From Glutamicibacter nicotianae (GTDB lineage: Bacteria; Actinomycetota; Actinomycetes; Actinomycetales; Micrococcaceae), in the NCBI RefSeq assembly GCF_006539525.1, contig NZ_BJNE01000001.1:186001-250000 (forward strand): a stretch of DNA of 64,000 nucleotides, read 5' to 3'. This document shows positions 1 to 11,513 of the stretch, piece after piece. The translations under genes were made by a program, and so were the position numbers. Positions within the stretch are counted from its first letter, which is position 1. Each line of letters starts with the position of its first letter. The notes under the pieces are model-generated. The model was given only the letters and a program-made list of their open reading frames with translations, was not told the origin of the DNA and ran no database searches.

Positions 1-1238
1 AAGCCGTTTACAACGCGATTGTCTGGCAGGACACCCGTACCCAGGACATCGTCGACGAGCTGGCGGGTGATGGCGGCCTGGAACGCTACAAGCAGACTGT
101 CGGCTTGCCGCTGGCAACCTACTTCTCGGGCACCAAGATCAAGTGGATCCTGGACAATGTCGAAGGCGCGAGGGAACGTGCAGAAGCAGGCGACCTGCTG
201 TTCGGCACCACCGACAGCTGGGTGCTGTGGAACCTGACCGGCGGCGTGGACGGCGGTGTGCACGTTACCGACGTGACCAACGCGTCGCGCACGCTGTTCA
301 TGGACCTGAAGACCCTCCAATGGGACGAGAAGATCCTGGCCGATTTCGGCGTGCCGCTGTCCATGATGCCGGAGATCCGTTCGTCTTCGGAGGTGTACGG
401 CACGGTGCACACGAACCAGTTGCTGCGCGAGGTGCCGGTTGCCGGTATCCTGGGCGACCAGCAGGCGGCAACCTTCGGCCAGGCCGCATTCACCGCGGGC
501 ACCGCGAAGAATACCTATGGCACCGGCTGCTTCCTGATCTTCAACACCGGCACGGAGATCGTGAATTCGACCAACGGCCTGCTGACCACCATGGCGTACA
601 AGCTGGGCGAGAGCGCACCGGTGTATGCCCTGGAAGGTTCCATCGCCGTTGCCGGTTCCCTGATCCAGTGGCTGCGCGACAACATCGGCATGATCGCCAC
701 CGCCCCGGAGGTCGAACAGCTGGCGGCCCAGGTTGAGGATAACGGCGGCGTATATATCGTTCCGGCTTTCTCTGGCTTGTTCGCTCCCTATTGGCGTTCG
801 GATGCCCGCGGCGCGATCGTCGGCCTGACCCGCTATGCTAACAAGAACCACATTGCCCGTGCGGCGCTCGAGTCCACCGCATTCCAGACGCGAGAAGTAC
901 TGGACGCGGTCAACGCCGACGCTGAGGTTCCGTTGACCGAACTGAAGGTCGACGGCGGCATGGTGGCCAACGAAGCCCTGATGCAGTTCCAGGCCGACAT
1001 CCTCGGCGTGCCAGTGGTTCGCCCGCAGGTCACCGAGACCACCGCGCTGGGTGCGGCTTACGCCGCTGGCTTGGCCGTTGGCTTCTGGAAGGATCTGGGC
1101 GAGCTGGAGCAGAACTGGGCCGAGGACAAGCGTTGGGAGCCGACCATGGATGAGGAGTCGCGCGAGCGCAGCCTGCGCCTGTGGAAGAAGGCTGTCACCC
1201 GTACCTTCGACTGGGTCGACGAAGATACCAAGGCCTGA
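1..1238 (+). CDS. glpK: Glycerol kinase, 5' end outside window
   Basis: Phosphorylates glycerol to sn-glycerol-3-phosphate in the cytoplasm, the entry step of glycerol catabolism. The reading frame is open from base 3 and shows 411 residues; family members are about 500 residues, so roughly 90 N-terminal residues lie outside the window. Visible FGGY-kinase features are the WQDTRT motif near the left edge, the central [10 protein letters not shown] and TYGTGCF segments of the ATPase fold, SGLFAPYWR, and the C-terminal FGGY signature [15 protein letters not shown]. The frame is intact to its TGA stop and is followed by a strong hairpin terminator. Upstream partners such as glpF or glpD cannot be seen. 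Identification is firm from length and motif order. Confidence 0.96.
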   Translation, partial: AVYNAIVWQDTRTQDIVDELAGDGGLERYKQTVGLPLATYFSGTKIKWILDNVEGARERAEAGDLLFGTTDSWVLWNLTGGVDGGVHVTDVTNASRTLFMDLKTLQWDEKILADFGVPLSMMPEIRSSSEVYGTVHTNQLLREVPVAGILGDQQAATFGQAAFTAGTAKNTYGTGCFLIFNTGTEIVNSTNGLLTTMAYKLGESAPVYALEGSIAVAGSLIQWLRDNIGMIATAPEVEQLAAQVEDNGGVYIVPAFSGLFAPYWRSDARGAIVGLTRYANKNHIARAALESTAFQTREVLDAVNADAEVPLTELKVDGGMVANEALMQFQADILGVPVVRPQVTETTALGAAYAAGLAVGFWKDLGELEQNWAEDKRWEPTMDEESRERSLRLWKKAVTRTFDWVDEDTKA

Positions 1239-1275
1239 GCCCGACTGCGGCTTGGCCGGAACCGTTCCGGACACC

Positions 1276-1322
1276 GGCAGCGCCCGAACCGCCCATTGGC
1301 GTGGTTCGGGCGCTGCCCGTTT
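1276..1322 (+). terminator. Rho-independent-type terminator of glpK
   Basis: A perfect 15-bp inverted repeat (arms 1276-1290 and 1303-1317, 12-nt loop) lies 38 bp after the glpK stop and is followed by CGTTT. The convergent HNH gene ends at 1352, so the hairpin may serve both directions, though the T-run is short and only on the plus side. Confidence 0.75.
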
Positions 1323-1351
1323 AAGACGGCCCTGTCAACACCTTGGGCCGC

Positions 1352-3226
1352 TCAGGTTTCCCGCCCTGCATCAGGGGTTTCTTCCTTGCCCGGCGGCTCG
1401 GTGTCCGGTGCGGCAGGTGCGTGGCGGGTGGGGGATTCGCCTGCCTGCCGGGCACCCCAATAGGTATTGCGGCGCGGTATTCGTTCCGGATCGACATGCT
1501 CCGGCATGAGCACGTGCGGCAGCCCGTCGACATCGATCACCGTGATCTGCCCGGCGTGGCGCTTGTGGTGATCGCCCGTGCACAGTCCGGCCCCTGACCA
1601 GACGCTGGTTTCCCCGCCGTCAGACCAGGGTTTCAGGTAGTGGTCGGTTTCGACCTGGTCCGGGGGCGCGGTGCAGTCAGGCACGATGCAGCCTCGGTCC
1701 CGGGCCATGATGGCTTCGCGGATCGCACCCTTGTGATAGCGCATCTTGCGCCCCATATCCAGCACTTGGCTGTTGCCTCCGAGCACGATCGGGATGATGT
1801 TCGCCCTGGCCAGTTGCTGCCGCAGCTCGCCGGGCGGGATATCGACGCCGTTGGCGGTCATGCCATGCGCATCGGCCAGGTTTTGCAAGTCTGCGAGCCA
1901 CAGGTAGACCACGAATTTCGGGGTGACGACCTTCCTTTTTCCGCCGGTGAAGGGGGCTCGCAGCAACGCCATGAATGCATTGAGCCGGCGGCGGTGCAGA
2001 TCCGGCTGTTCAGTGGCCTCGTCGCTTCGCAGCTCGTCGTGTGCCGCATCGCCATCTGCATGCGCTTCGGTGTTTCCGGGCTCCGGAGCACACCCGTTGC
2101 CGGGTTCTGCTTCGTCTTCGGCCCACGGCGGCATGGGGTGTTCGCTGCGCAGCCAGAAAGGCGCCTGCGGTGCCGTTTCTGGTTCAGTTGATGGCTGCGG
2201 CTCGGCACCCGAGTCCTGGCTGGCCGTGGAATCGTGGCCGGTTAGGGGTTCCTGATCCTGGTCATCGGGGTTTCCGGTGCCGGAGCCCGATTCCGGCGTG
2301 CGCTGCTGTTCGGCTTCGCGGTCGGCGCGGCCTGACTTGGTCCGCGGATTTCCGGCCTGGGCGGCCATCGAATTCAGCAGCTGCGCGTCGCTGGCATCGG
2401 TGCGCAGCGAGAAGAAATGCACGCCGTCCTTCACAGGGCCGATGAAGAAGCCCAGTCGCGGCGGCAGTTTTTTGCCATGCAGTTCCTTGTAGGTCCTGAT
2501 CTCGGCGCTGATCCGCTTCTGCGCTGCCCGTGGGCCCAGGTCGCCCAGCGCTTCGGCCGCGGATTCATCCAGGGTGCGGCCATCGGTGCCGTAGGCTTGC
2601 AATTTCAGGGGCACGCCGTCAAAGGTGGTGTCCTGCGGTTCGAGCCGGTCTAGGCGCCGTGCGGCCGAGGCGATGGCCCGGCGGTCGCCAGTGCCCTTGG
2701 CATAGAGCCCTGCCAGTTGGGGGAAGCGCGGCGCGCAGATGCCGCCATCGGGGGCGCGGCGCCCGATGAGCAGGTGCGCGTCGGCCAGGCGCTGCCGGGC
2801 TTCGAAGTAGCCCAGCCCCAGCCAGGCGGCCAGCAGCTCAGCGGTGTCCTTGTAGCAGCAGCGCCCCGGCACGATGCCCGGCTCCCCGGCAAACAGGTCA
2901 TCGCTGATGGCTTCGGGATCATCGGCGGGCACCCGCAGCGCGGCATAGCCCTCCAGGGACAACGCGTGGGCGCCGGTGGCTTCGGCCTGCAGCGCGCCGG
3001 ATAGCTGGTCGCCATGGACCTGCTGGGCGAAGCGTTCGGCCAGCTGCAGATGCGCCAGGACCAGGCGCGGGTCGCCCGAGCCGTGCACCAGCTTGCCCAG
3101 GGTCGTGTACAGGGCCAGGCAGAGGTAGCCCAGGCGCAGCAGCATGGCGCCGGATAATGCAGGTCCGAGGTGCAGCGGGACCTGGCATGCGGTGCGCAGA
3201 GCGGCGATCAGGGCAGGGGCGTTCAT
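1352..3226 (-). CDS. DUF222 / HNH endonuclease domain protein (13E12 family)
   Basis: A 624-residue protein with an N-terminal DUF222 (13E12 repeat) helical region, a long acidic low-complexity linker (about residues 290-400, rich in E, P, D, S and T) and a C-terminal HNH nuclease domain. The HNH core is visible: MARDRGCIVPDC, then QVETDHYLKPWSDGG and LCTGDHHKRHAG, giving the Cys pairs and the D-H/H-x3-H metal site. Such proteins are common and often multicopy in Micrococcales; their role is unknown and they are suspected of recombination or mobile-DNA functions. The frame is open upstream to 3523, but that overlaps the leuS leader; ATG at 3226 (MNAPALIAALR) has a close GGAG and gives the usual start of the family. 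It is convergent to glpK and divergent from leuS. Confidence 0.88.
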   Translation of the reverse strand: MNAPALIAALRTACQVPLHLGPALSGAMLLRLGYLCLALYTTLGKLVHGSGDPRLVLAHLQLAERFAQQVHGDQLSGALQAEATGAHALSLEGYAALRVPADDPEAISDDLFAGEPGIVPGRCCYKDTAELLAAWLGLGYFEARQRLADAHLLIGRRAPDGGICAPRFPQLAGLYAKGTGDRRAIASAARRLDRLEPQDTTFDGVPLKLQAYGTDGRTLDESAAEALGDLGPRAAQKRISAEIRTYKELHGKKLPPRLGFFIGPVKDGVHFFSLRTDASDAQLLNSMAAQAGNPRTKSGRADREAEQQRTPESGSGTGNPDDQDQEPLTGHDSTASQDSGAEPQPSTEPETAPQAPFWLRSEHPMPPWAEDEAEPGNGCAPEPGNTEAHADGDAAHDELRSDEATEQPDLHRRRLNAFMALLRAPFTGGKRKVVTPKFVVYLWLADLQNLADAHGMTANGVDIPPGELRQQLARANIIPIVLGGNSQVLDMGRKMRYHKGAIREAIMARDRGCIVPDCTAPPDQVETDHYLKPWSDGGETSVWSGAGLCTGDHHKRHAGQITVIDVDGLPHVLMPEHVDPERIPRRNTYWGARQAGESPTRHAPAAPDTEPPGKEETPDAGRET

Positions 3227-3359
3227 GGCTCCATGATCGGGCGCTGGATCGGCCTGCGCGTCGGCGTAGCCGCCAATTGTGGATAAGCGCGGGCGGCCCG
3301 TTGGCGGTTGTGAACAATCTTGCGCTTCACCGATGCGCGCGTGGGCAGGACAGATGCGA

Positions 3360-3365
3360 TAGAAT
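3360..3365 (+). promoter_or_regulatory. Probable -10 box (TAGAAT) of the leuS transcript
   Basis: TAGAAT fits the actinobacterial TANNNT -10 pattern, and the expected start site seven bases on is 3372, the A of the short leader ORF. I see no convincing -35 at 17-18 bp. The position is inferred from the motif only. Confidence 0.45.
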
Positions 3366-3371
3366 CGCGAT

Positions 3372-3398
3372 ATGAATCCTAAGCGCAACCTAGTGTAA
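3372..3398 (+). CDS. Putative leaderless leader peptide of leuS (8 codons)
   Basis: ATG AAT CCT AAG CGC AAC CTA GTG TAA encodes MNPKRNLV. It starts at the predicted transcription start, so it would be translated as a leaderless ORF, and it contains one leucine codon, CTA, which is rare in GC-rich actinobacteria. A small hairpin (3402-3415) and a terminator-like hairpin (3417-3440 plus TTTT) follow before leuS. By analogy with amino-acid leader peptides it could sense Leu-tRNA supply, but a single Leu codon is weak evidence; the ORF may be accidental. Confidence 0.4.
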   Translation: MNPKRNLV

Positions 3399-3401
3399 GC
3401 G

Positions 3402-3488
3402 CGGCCCGATGGCCGTGCCCCCGAGTGGAAATTTGGGGGCTTTTGTTGTGTCTGGAACCAAGAGCAAATTTTCCTATCGGAAATTTTT
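3402..3488 (+). promoter_or_regulatory. Structured 5' leader of leuS with terminator-like hairpins
   Basis: Three consecutive hairpins are visible between the leader ORF and the leuS start. The first is CGGCC/GGCCG (3402-3415). The second is a nine-pair stem, GCCCCCGAG against TTTGGGGGC (3417-3440), followed by TTTTGTTG. The third is AAATTTTCC/GGAAATTTT (3466-3488) running into TTTTT. The second and third look like intrinsic terminators, suggesting attenuation of leuS. I could not construct a clear mutually exclusive antiterminator. Confidence 0.5.
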
Positions 3489-3513
3489 CCGCAAAGCGTG
3501 TGAGAAGAGCAGC

Positions 3514-6003
<2,490 letters not shown>

Positions 6004-6012
6004 GCTCGGCTC

Positions 6013-6951
6013 ATGACTGAACGCCAGAAAAGCTCGCGCGCGGGCTGGCTGCCCAAGTGGCTGGCCCCGCGCGGGCTTTCTCGTACCCGCATCGGGGTGG
6101 TCTCCGATTCGGCCTCCTGCCTGCCAGAGGCCTTCGCGCGGCATGCGGATTTCATCCAGGTGCCGATCCCGATCATCGTGGACAACCATGTGCAGGGCGA
6201 AGACCTGCAGGCGCTGATGATGGGCCTGGCCATGGGCAAGGCGGTGAAGACCTCCCGCCCGGCACCAGGCGAGTTCGAACGCGCCTACCGGCAGCTGCTG
6301 GAGGCCGGGTGCGAATCGGTCATCTCGATCCACATGTCCGGGGCGCTGTCGGGCACCGTGGATGCCGCCCGCCTGGCCGCGCGCGGCTTCGACGCGCCGA
6401 TCGCGGTGGTCGACACGCGTACCGTTTGCCTGCCCCAGGGCTTCGCCGTGGCCGATGTGCTGGCTGCGCGCGACGCCGGTGCCCCGCTGGAAATGCTCGA
6501 GCAGATCGCCGGCACCGCCACCGCCAATTCCGTGTACTTCGCGGTGCCCAGCCTGGAGCAGCTGCGCCGCGGCGGCCGGATCAGCGCACTGTCCTCGGTT
6601 CTCGGCAGCCTGCTGAACTTCAAGCCGATCCTCGGTATTGCCGATGGCGCGATCGCCGCCCTGGAAAAGCCCCGCTCCTTCGCGCGCGCCACCGCGCGGC
6701 TGGTCTCGCTGGCCTTGCGCGATGCCCGTGGCGCGAAGGGCGAGGTGCGCCTGGGGGTGATGCATTTCGGCGCCGAGGAACTGGCCGAGGAGATCGCCAC
6801 CGAACTGGCCCCGTTCAGCGCTGCGCCGGTCGTGGTCGAGTCGCTGCCAGCGGTGCTGGCCGCGCATACCGGCATGGGCGTGATCGCGGTCTGCGTCGCG
6901 CCGCTGAATCCACAGCCGGAATCGATCCTGGACAACCCGCCGGCGCCATAG
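6013..6951 (+). CDS. DegV family fatty-acid-binding protein
   Basis: A 312-residue DegV protein. The family binds long-chain fatty acids, and in Firmicutes works as the FakB subunit of fatty acid kinase; no FakA partner is seen here, so the physiological role is open. Diagnostic features are the N-terminal RIGVVSDSASCLP, the TSRPAPGEF loop, the SIHMSGALSGT motif that contacts the lipid carboxylate, VVDTRT, and the RRGGRIS-LGSLLNFKPIL segment. It starts 9 bp after leuS and is followed 15 bp later by comEA, a conserved order in Arthrobacter-like genomes. Confidence 0.92.
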   Translation: MTERQKSSRAGWLPKWLAPRGLSRTRIGVVSDSASCLPEAFARHADFIQVPIPIIVDNHVQGEDLQALMMGLAMGKAVKTSRPAPGEFERAYRQLLEAGCESVISIHMSGALSGTVDAARLAARGFDAPIAVVDTRTVCLPQGFAVADVLAARDAGAPLEMLEQIAGTATANSVYFAVPSLEQLRRGGRISALSSVLGSLLNFKPILGIADGAIAALEKPRSFARATARLVSLALRDARGAKGEVRLGVMHFGAEELAEEIATELAPFSAAPVVVESLPAVLAAHTGMGVIAVCVAPLNPQPESILDNPPAP

Positions 6952-6966
6952 CCCAGACTGTGGCCC

Positions 6967-7614
6967 ATGGGCCGCCACGACTTCTTCAGCAAGTACGCGC
7001 CACGTCCCGGCCGCTTGAGGTTTGCGATCTCGCGCGTGGCCGTGCTGGTGCTGGTCATCGTGGTGCTCGCCTGGATCGCGATCTCCATCCTGCTGGCGCC
7101 ACCGCCGGTAGCCCAGGAGCTTGAAACGGTTCCGCTGGTGTCCGATCCCTCCGCGACGGCTCCGGGGGACCAGCTGTCCCCGAGCCCGTCCGGTCCCGAG
7201 GTCACGGTCCATGTGGTCGGCGCGGTGAAGAAGCCCGGCGTCTACACGCTGCCCGCGGATTCGCGGATCACCGATGCGGTCGAGGCCGCCGGCGGGCTGG
7301 CCAAGGGCGCCCAGGCGCAGCTGGTGAACCTGGCAGCCAAGCTGGTCGACGGCCAGCAGGTCATCCTTCCCGGCACCGAGACCGGCAGGGACCTCCCAGC
7401 CGCCCCGAGCGCCACGGCCGGCGGGAAGATCTCGCTGAACACCGCCGATGCGCAGACCCTGCAGGAGCTTCCGGGGATCGGCCCGGCCCTGGCCGGCAGG
7501 ATCATCGACTTCCGCACCGAGAACGGCCCCTTCACCTCCGTAGAGGAGCTGGATGCCGTCTCCGGCATCGGCCCGGCGCTGCTGGGGCAGCTGAGCGAGC
7601 TGGTGGTCCCGTGA
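6967..7614 (+). CDS. comEA: ComEA-type DNA-binding protein
   Basis: A 215-residue membrane-anchored DNA receptor of the competence type. One N-terminal transmembrane segment (about residues 18-40, AVLVLVIVVLAWIAISILL) is followed by a Pro/Ser-rich spacer, an SLBB domain (about 78-140, VHVVGAVKKPGVYTLP) and two C-terminal helix-hairpin-helix motifs (LQELPGIGPALAGRI and VSGIGPALLGQLSELV). In transforming bacteria ComEA binds incoming double-stranded DNA and hands it to ComEC. Its stop codon overlaps the comEC start, so the two are translationally coupled. Confidence 0.95.
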   Translation: MGRHDFFSKYAPRPGRLRFAISRVAVLVLVIVVLAWIAISILLAPPPVAQELETVPLVSDPSATAPGDQLSPSPSGPEVTVHVVGAVKKPGVYTLPADSRITDAVEAAGGLAKGAQAQLVNLAAKLVDGQQVILPGTETGRDLPAAPSATAGGKISLNTADAQTLQELPGIGPALAGRIIDFRTENGPFTSVEELDAVSGIGPALLGQLSELVVP

Positions 7615-9878
7615 ACACCGATTTCCGGGGCCTGTGGCTGCTGGCCGGTGCCTGGACCGCCGCCTATTTCAGCCTCCCGGCCTGGCTGCTGTGGCTGCTG
7701 TCGGCGCTGCTCGCCTTTCTGCTGTTCCTGCTCCTGCGTCCCCGGCACGACCGCGCCTACGCCGCACCGTGGTTCACCGGTCCGATCATCCTGCTGCTGG
7801 GAATGGTCGCGGTCAGCAGCCTGTCGTTCACCGACCCCCAATGCCAGCTGCCCGGCGCTCCCGAGCAGCAGCGGCGCGCGGTCGTGCGTTTCGAGGACCT
7901 GGCCAGCGCGCAGGGCCAGGGAAGCACCGCGGGCCGGGCGGAAATCCAGCGCTACTGGAACGATGGCCAATGGGTGGCATGCCAGGTGCCGGTCTACCTG
8001 AGCGTGGATTTCGGGCTGCCTGCCAACGCCGGGCAGTTCGAGGCCATCCTCGATCTGGACGCCGCGGATGCCGGATCCTTCGACTGGTGGGCGCAGGCCG
8101 CCAGCGAGCCGCAGGTCAGTTCTTGGGCGGAACCGACGGCCGCCGACCTGCTCAAGGAACGCTTCACCCTCAGCCTGAGCGACCTGCCCGGCAACGCGCA
8201 GGCGCTGCTGCCCGGCATGCTCTACGGCGACCGCTCCGGGCAGGATGAAGCACTGGGCGAGGCGATGAGATCCAGCGGGCTGAGTCATCTCACCGCCGTG
8301 AGCGGCTCGAATATCGCCCTGATCGGGGCCATCGTCCTGGTGCTGTTCCGGCTGTTCTCGGTTCCGCGCGTCCCCAGCGCGATCCTGATGATTGGCGTGG
8401 TCGGGCTTTTCGCCTGGTTTGCCGGGCCGGATCCCAGCGTGCTGCGCGCCAGCCTGATGGGCAGCATTGCGGCGGTTTCGGTGCTGCTCGGCCGCGGCCA
8501 GGGCTCATTGGGGATCCTGTGCGTGAGCGGAACGGCCTTGCTGGCTATCGATCGAAGCCTGGGCGCCGAACCGGCCTTTGCCCTGTCGGTGCTGGCGACC
8601 TTGGGCATCATCATGCTCTCGTCGGCGCTGACCGAAATCCTGCTCCACATCATGCCGGCCTGGCTGGCGCAGCTGACCGCCATCTGCTGCGCCGCGCAAT
8701 TCACCTGCCTGCCGGTGGTGATCGCATTGAATTCGGATTTCAGCCTGTACTCGCTGCCCGCGAATCTCCTGGTGGCGCCGTTGCTGCCGTTGATTACCGC
8801 GCTCGGCATGATCTGCCTGCTGCTGTGCACCCCATGGCCGGGATTCGAATCGGTGCTGATCTGGGTGCCCGGACTTCCAGCCGAAGCCATCGGCAAGGTT
8901 GCCCATGCCGTCTCCGGGCTGCCGGGTGCTGCCCGTCCATGGCCCGCAGGGCTGCCGGGAATTCTGCTGGCGGTCATGCTGTCGCTTGCGCTGTGCTCGC
9001 TGCTGGTGCTGGGCCGCGAAACCGAGCGGCTGCGCGTGCGCCAGGTCTCGCTCGGCGTGCTGGGCGCGATCATGGTCTTCGCCGTGGCGCTCATTGTGCC
9101 TGCAACCCTGTTCTATCGGGAAGATGTTGCCACGGATTGGAGCATCGCCATGTGCGATGTGGGGCAGGGCGATGCGTTCGTCATCAATCTGGGGGATGCC
9201 GACGGCTGGCTGATCGATACCGGGCCGCCAGATAGCGGTTTGCTGCTGTGCCTGGACCGGCTCGGCATCACCACCCTGGGCAAGGTCTTCATCACGCATA
9301 CGCACAGCGACCATTTCGGCGCCATCCGGGAACTGGAGGAGTCGAAAGTTCGGATCGGGGACCGCCTGGTCTCGACCGGATTCGATCTGGAACTCTGGCC
9401 CGGGGCTCGGGTGCTGGAGCCTGGTACGCAGCAGACTGCGGGGGAGGTGAGCTTCGAAGTCGTGGGTCCCGAGGCGCGTTACGCGCAATACGCCGAGCCC
9501 AACGACACGTCGCTGGTCATCCGGTTCAGCTTTTCCACCCCGAGTGGTGCCGTCGATTTCTTTGCGGCCGGGGATATGGAGACCGAAGCCATGGATCGCC
9601 TGCTGCGGCTGCATCCGCAAGGCCATGCCGCGATCTTGAAGGCTTCGCACCATGGCGCGCGCAACGGCGGCACACGGATCATTGAGCGGATCCATCCGCA
9701 GATCCTGCTGGTCTCGGCCGGGAAGAACAATTCCTATGGCCACCCGCACCCGGAAACATTGGAAATGGCGAAGCGGATCGGCGCGACAGTGCTGCGCACC
9801 GACCAATCCGGTACCGTACTGCTCACATTTACCGGCCAGGGCATCCGTGGTACCTCCCTGGGTACTCCGGTTCGGTAG
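7611..9878 (+). CDS. comEC: ComEC/Rec2 DNA uptake channel
   Basis: A 755-residue polytopic membrane protein predicted to form the inner-membrane channel for DNA uptake. The N-terminus has several transmembrane helices and a DUF4131-like domain; the central Competence domain begins near LPGMLYGDRSG and contains GLSHLTAVSGSNIALIG; the C-terminal metallo-beta-lactamase-like domain (from about residue 505) has CDVGQGDAFVINL, the metal motif HTHSDHFGAI, and KASHHGARNG. GTG start at 7611 overlaps the comEA stop by four bases. Together with comEA this suggests natural competence genes or a remnant of them; pilus and comF/dprA genes are not in the window. Confidence 0.95.
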   Translation: MNTDFRGLWLLAGAWTAAYFSLPAWLLWLLSALLAFLLFLLLRPRHDRAYAAPWFTGPIILLLGMVAVSSLSFTDPQCQLPGAPEQQRRAVVRFEDLASAQGQGSTAGRAEIQRYWNDGQWVACQVPVYLSVDFGLPANAGQFEAILDLDAADAGSFDWWAQAASEPQVSSWAEPTAADLLKERFTLSLSDLPGNAQALLPGMLYGDRSGQDEALGEAMRSSGLSHLTAVSGSNIALIGAIVLVLFRLFSVPRVPSAILMIGVVGLFAWFAGPDPSVLRASLMGSIAAVSVLLGRGQGSLGILCVSGTALLAIDRSLGAEPAFALSVLATLGIIMLSSALTEILLHIMPAWLAQLTAICCAAQFTCLPVVIALNSDFSLYSLPANLLVAPLLPLITALGMICLLLCTPWPGFESVLIWVPGLPAEAIGKVAHAVSGLPGAARPWPAGLPGILLAVMLSLALCSLLVLGRETERLRVRQVSLGVLGAIMVFAVALIVPATLFYREDVATDWSIAMCDVGQGDAFVINLGDADGWLIDTGPPDSGLLLCLDRLGITTLGKVFITHTHSDHFGAIRELEESKVRIGDRLVSTGFDLELWPGARVLEPGTQQTAGEVSFEVVGPEARYAQYAEPNDTSLVIRFSFSTPSGAVDFFAAGDMETEAMDRLLRLHPQGHAAILKASHHGARNGGTRIIERIHPQILLVSAGKNNSYGHPHPETLEMAKRIGATVLRTDQSGTVLLTFTGQGIRGTSLGTPVR

Positions 9879-9912
9879 GATCAATATATCGACCGATGCA
9901 CTAAGGAGCTCG

Positions 9913-10905
9913 ATGGCACGCGCCCAAGCAAATCCGGGAATCTCATGGCGGGAACTGCGCCCGCAACCGCTGATCCTGTTGACCGGTTCAGAAGATTACC
10001 TCGCTTCACGCGCCTTCGAGCTGCTGCGCTCCCAAGCCGGCCAGCGGGACGACATCCAGCACACGCGTCTTGACGCGGCCAAGTACGAGCCGGGAGAGCT
10101 GCTCATGGCCACCAGCTCCTCGCTGTTCTCCACCGCCAATCTGGTCGAGGTCCACGAACTGGCGCACATGAACGAGTACTTCCTCAAGGATGCGATGGCC
10201 TATCTGAAGGACCAGGCACCCGAGAATGTGCTGATCATGCACTATTCGGGCGGTACCCGCGGCAAGAAGCTGATCGACGCGATCAAGGCCGCCGGAGCGG
10301 TGGTCGTCAACTGCCAGCCGGTGAAGAAGGACTCCGAGAAGATCGACTTCGTCCAGTCCGAATTCAAGGCAGCCAAGCGCCGGATTACCAATGACGCGGT
10401 CAAGGCCCTTGTTGCCGCAGTCGGCAATTCGCTGGCAGAGCTCGGTTCGAGCTGCTCCCAGCTGATCGCCGACACCACGGGAACGATTGACCAGGATACC
10501 GTTGACAAGTACTACGGGGGCCGGGTCGAAGCGACCGCGTTCAAGGTGGCCGATGCGGCGATTTCGGGCAATGCCCAGCTCGCGCTGCGCACCTTGCGCC
10601 ACGCGCTGGGTACCGGAACCGACCCGATTCCCATTGTTGCCACCTTGGCGATGAAGGTCCGCCAGATCGCCAAGGTCGCCGGCGTGAATGAACCTGCTGC
10701 TGCCCTGGCCTCCGAATTGGGGATGGCTCCGTGGCAGGTGCAGCAGGCGCAGCAGCAGGCTCGCGGCTGGAAGCGCGGCGATCTGGCCCTGTGCGTCGAG
10801 GAAATCGCGAATACCGACCGCATGGTCAAGGGCGGCAGCCGTTCACCCGGATATGCCCTGGAACACGCCATCATGTTTATTGCCGGCAAGGCACCTGGAC
10901 GCTGA
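9913..10905 (+). CDS. holA: DNA polymerase III subunit delta
   Basis: Clamp-loader subunit that opens the beta sliding clamp during replication. The ATG at 9913 is preceded by CTAAGGAG and gives 330 residues, normal for the family; the frame is open further upstream inside comEC but without reason to start there. The N-terminal LTGSEDYLASRAFELL region, the central segment around LIMHYSGGTRGKKLIDAI and the C-terminal ALRTLRHALGTGTDPIPIVATLAMKVRQ helix region match HolA. It is the last gene of the leuS-comEC run in most relatives and is followed by a perfect hairpin; the convergent rpsT comes next, an order conserved widely in Actinobacteria. Confidence 0.95.
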   Translation: MARAQANPGISWRELRPQPLILLTGSEDYLASRAFELLRSQAGQRDDIQHTRLDAAKYEPGELLMATSSSLFSTANLVEVHELAHMNEYFLKDAMAYLKDQAPENVLIMHYSGGTRGKKLIDAIKAAGAVVVNCQPVKKDSEKIDFVQSEFKAAKRRITNDAVKALVAAVGNSLAELGSSCSQLIADTTGTIDQDTVDKYYGGRVEATAFKVADAAISGNAQLALRTLRHALGTGTDPIPIVATLAMKVRQIAKVAGVNEPAAALASELGMAPWQVQQAQQQARGWKRGDLALCVEEIANTDRMVKGGSRSPGYALEHAIMFIAGKAPGR

Positions 10906-10918
10906 GCCCGTTCAGATC

Positions 10919-10959
10919 CAGTGGGTGCGCGCACGATGCATTCGTGCGCGCACCCACTG
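10919..10959 (+). terminator. Perfect 18-bp hairpin after holA
   Basis: Arms 10919-10936 and 10942-10959 are exact complements with a 5-nt loop. No T-run follows, so it is a probable transcription end of the U-less actinobacterial type or a 3' stabilising hairpin. It lies 14 bp after the holA stop. Confidence 0.6.
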
Positions 10960-11026
10960 CGGCCGCTTCCGCGAAGCCTGCCACGCGTCCCTGATCCGGG
11001 AAAGCCGCGAAAAGCAGTTTCGGGCA

Positions 11027-11059
11027 AAACAAAACCCCCGCACTCGATGAGCGCGGGGG
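11027..11059 (-). terminator. Rho-independent terminator of rpsT
   Basis: On the minus strand the stem CCCCCGCGCTC/GAGTGCGGGGG (11035-11059) is followed immediately by TTTTGTTTTG. It starts 24 bp after the rpsT stop and is a classic intrinsic terminator. Confidence 0.85.
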
Positions 11060-11082
11060 AGTTGATGAAGTCTAAGCTCGGC

Positions 11083-11343
11083 TTAGAGGGCGTTAACCTT
11101 CTTGGCGATGGCCGACTTGCGGTTAGCAGCGTTGTTCTTGTGCAGAACACCCTTGCTTACAGCCTTGTCGAGCTTCTTGCCAGCCAGGCGCAGCGCCTCG
11201 GTTGCCTTGTCCTTGTCGCCGGCGGCAATTGCCTCGTTGACGTTGCGGATCACGGTCTTGACCTCGGAACGGACAGCTACGTTACGCAGACGTGCCTTCT
11301 CGTTGGTCAGGTTACGCTTCTTCTGGGACTTGATGTTAGCCAC
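11083..11343 (-). CDS. rpsT: 30S ribosomal protein S20
   Basis: An 86-residue basic primary-binding protein of the small subunit. The N-terminus [21 protein letters not shown] is diagnostic and the C-terminus [20 protein letters not shown] completes the family. It starts with GTG at 11343, and a TATAAA box on the same strand (11369-11374) sits upstream. It is monocistronic, convergent with holA, with its own terminator; this holA-rpsT-lepA neighbourhood is ancient in Gram-positive bacteria. Confidence 0.97.
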   Translation of the reverse strand: MANIKSQKKRNLTNEKARLRNVAVRSEVKTVIRNVNEAIAAGDKDKATEALRLAGKKLDKAVSKGVLHKNNAANRKSAIAKKVNAL

Positions 11344-11513
11344 TTTAATAAACTCTCTCGTTTATCGTTTTATACGGTCGGTAGAGGGTTCATCCTCCAG
11401 GCCATCGACTGAGCGGTGTGGGGCACCTATGGCGACCCGAAGGGGGCGTGTTGCCCAACCTGCGCAACACACAAGGATTAACTCTATCAGATACAGAGCC
11501 CGGCAACGAGTGC

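Noticed and set aside
3372-3513. T-box riboswitch upstream of leuS
   Set aside because: No T-box sequence or specifier-loop architecture could be found; the region is too short for one.
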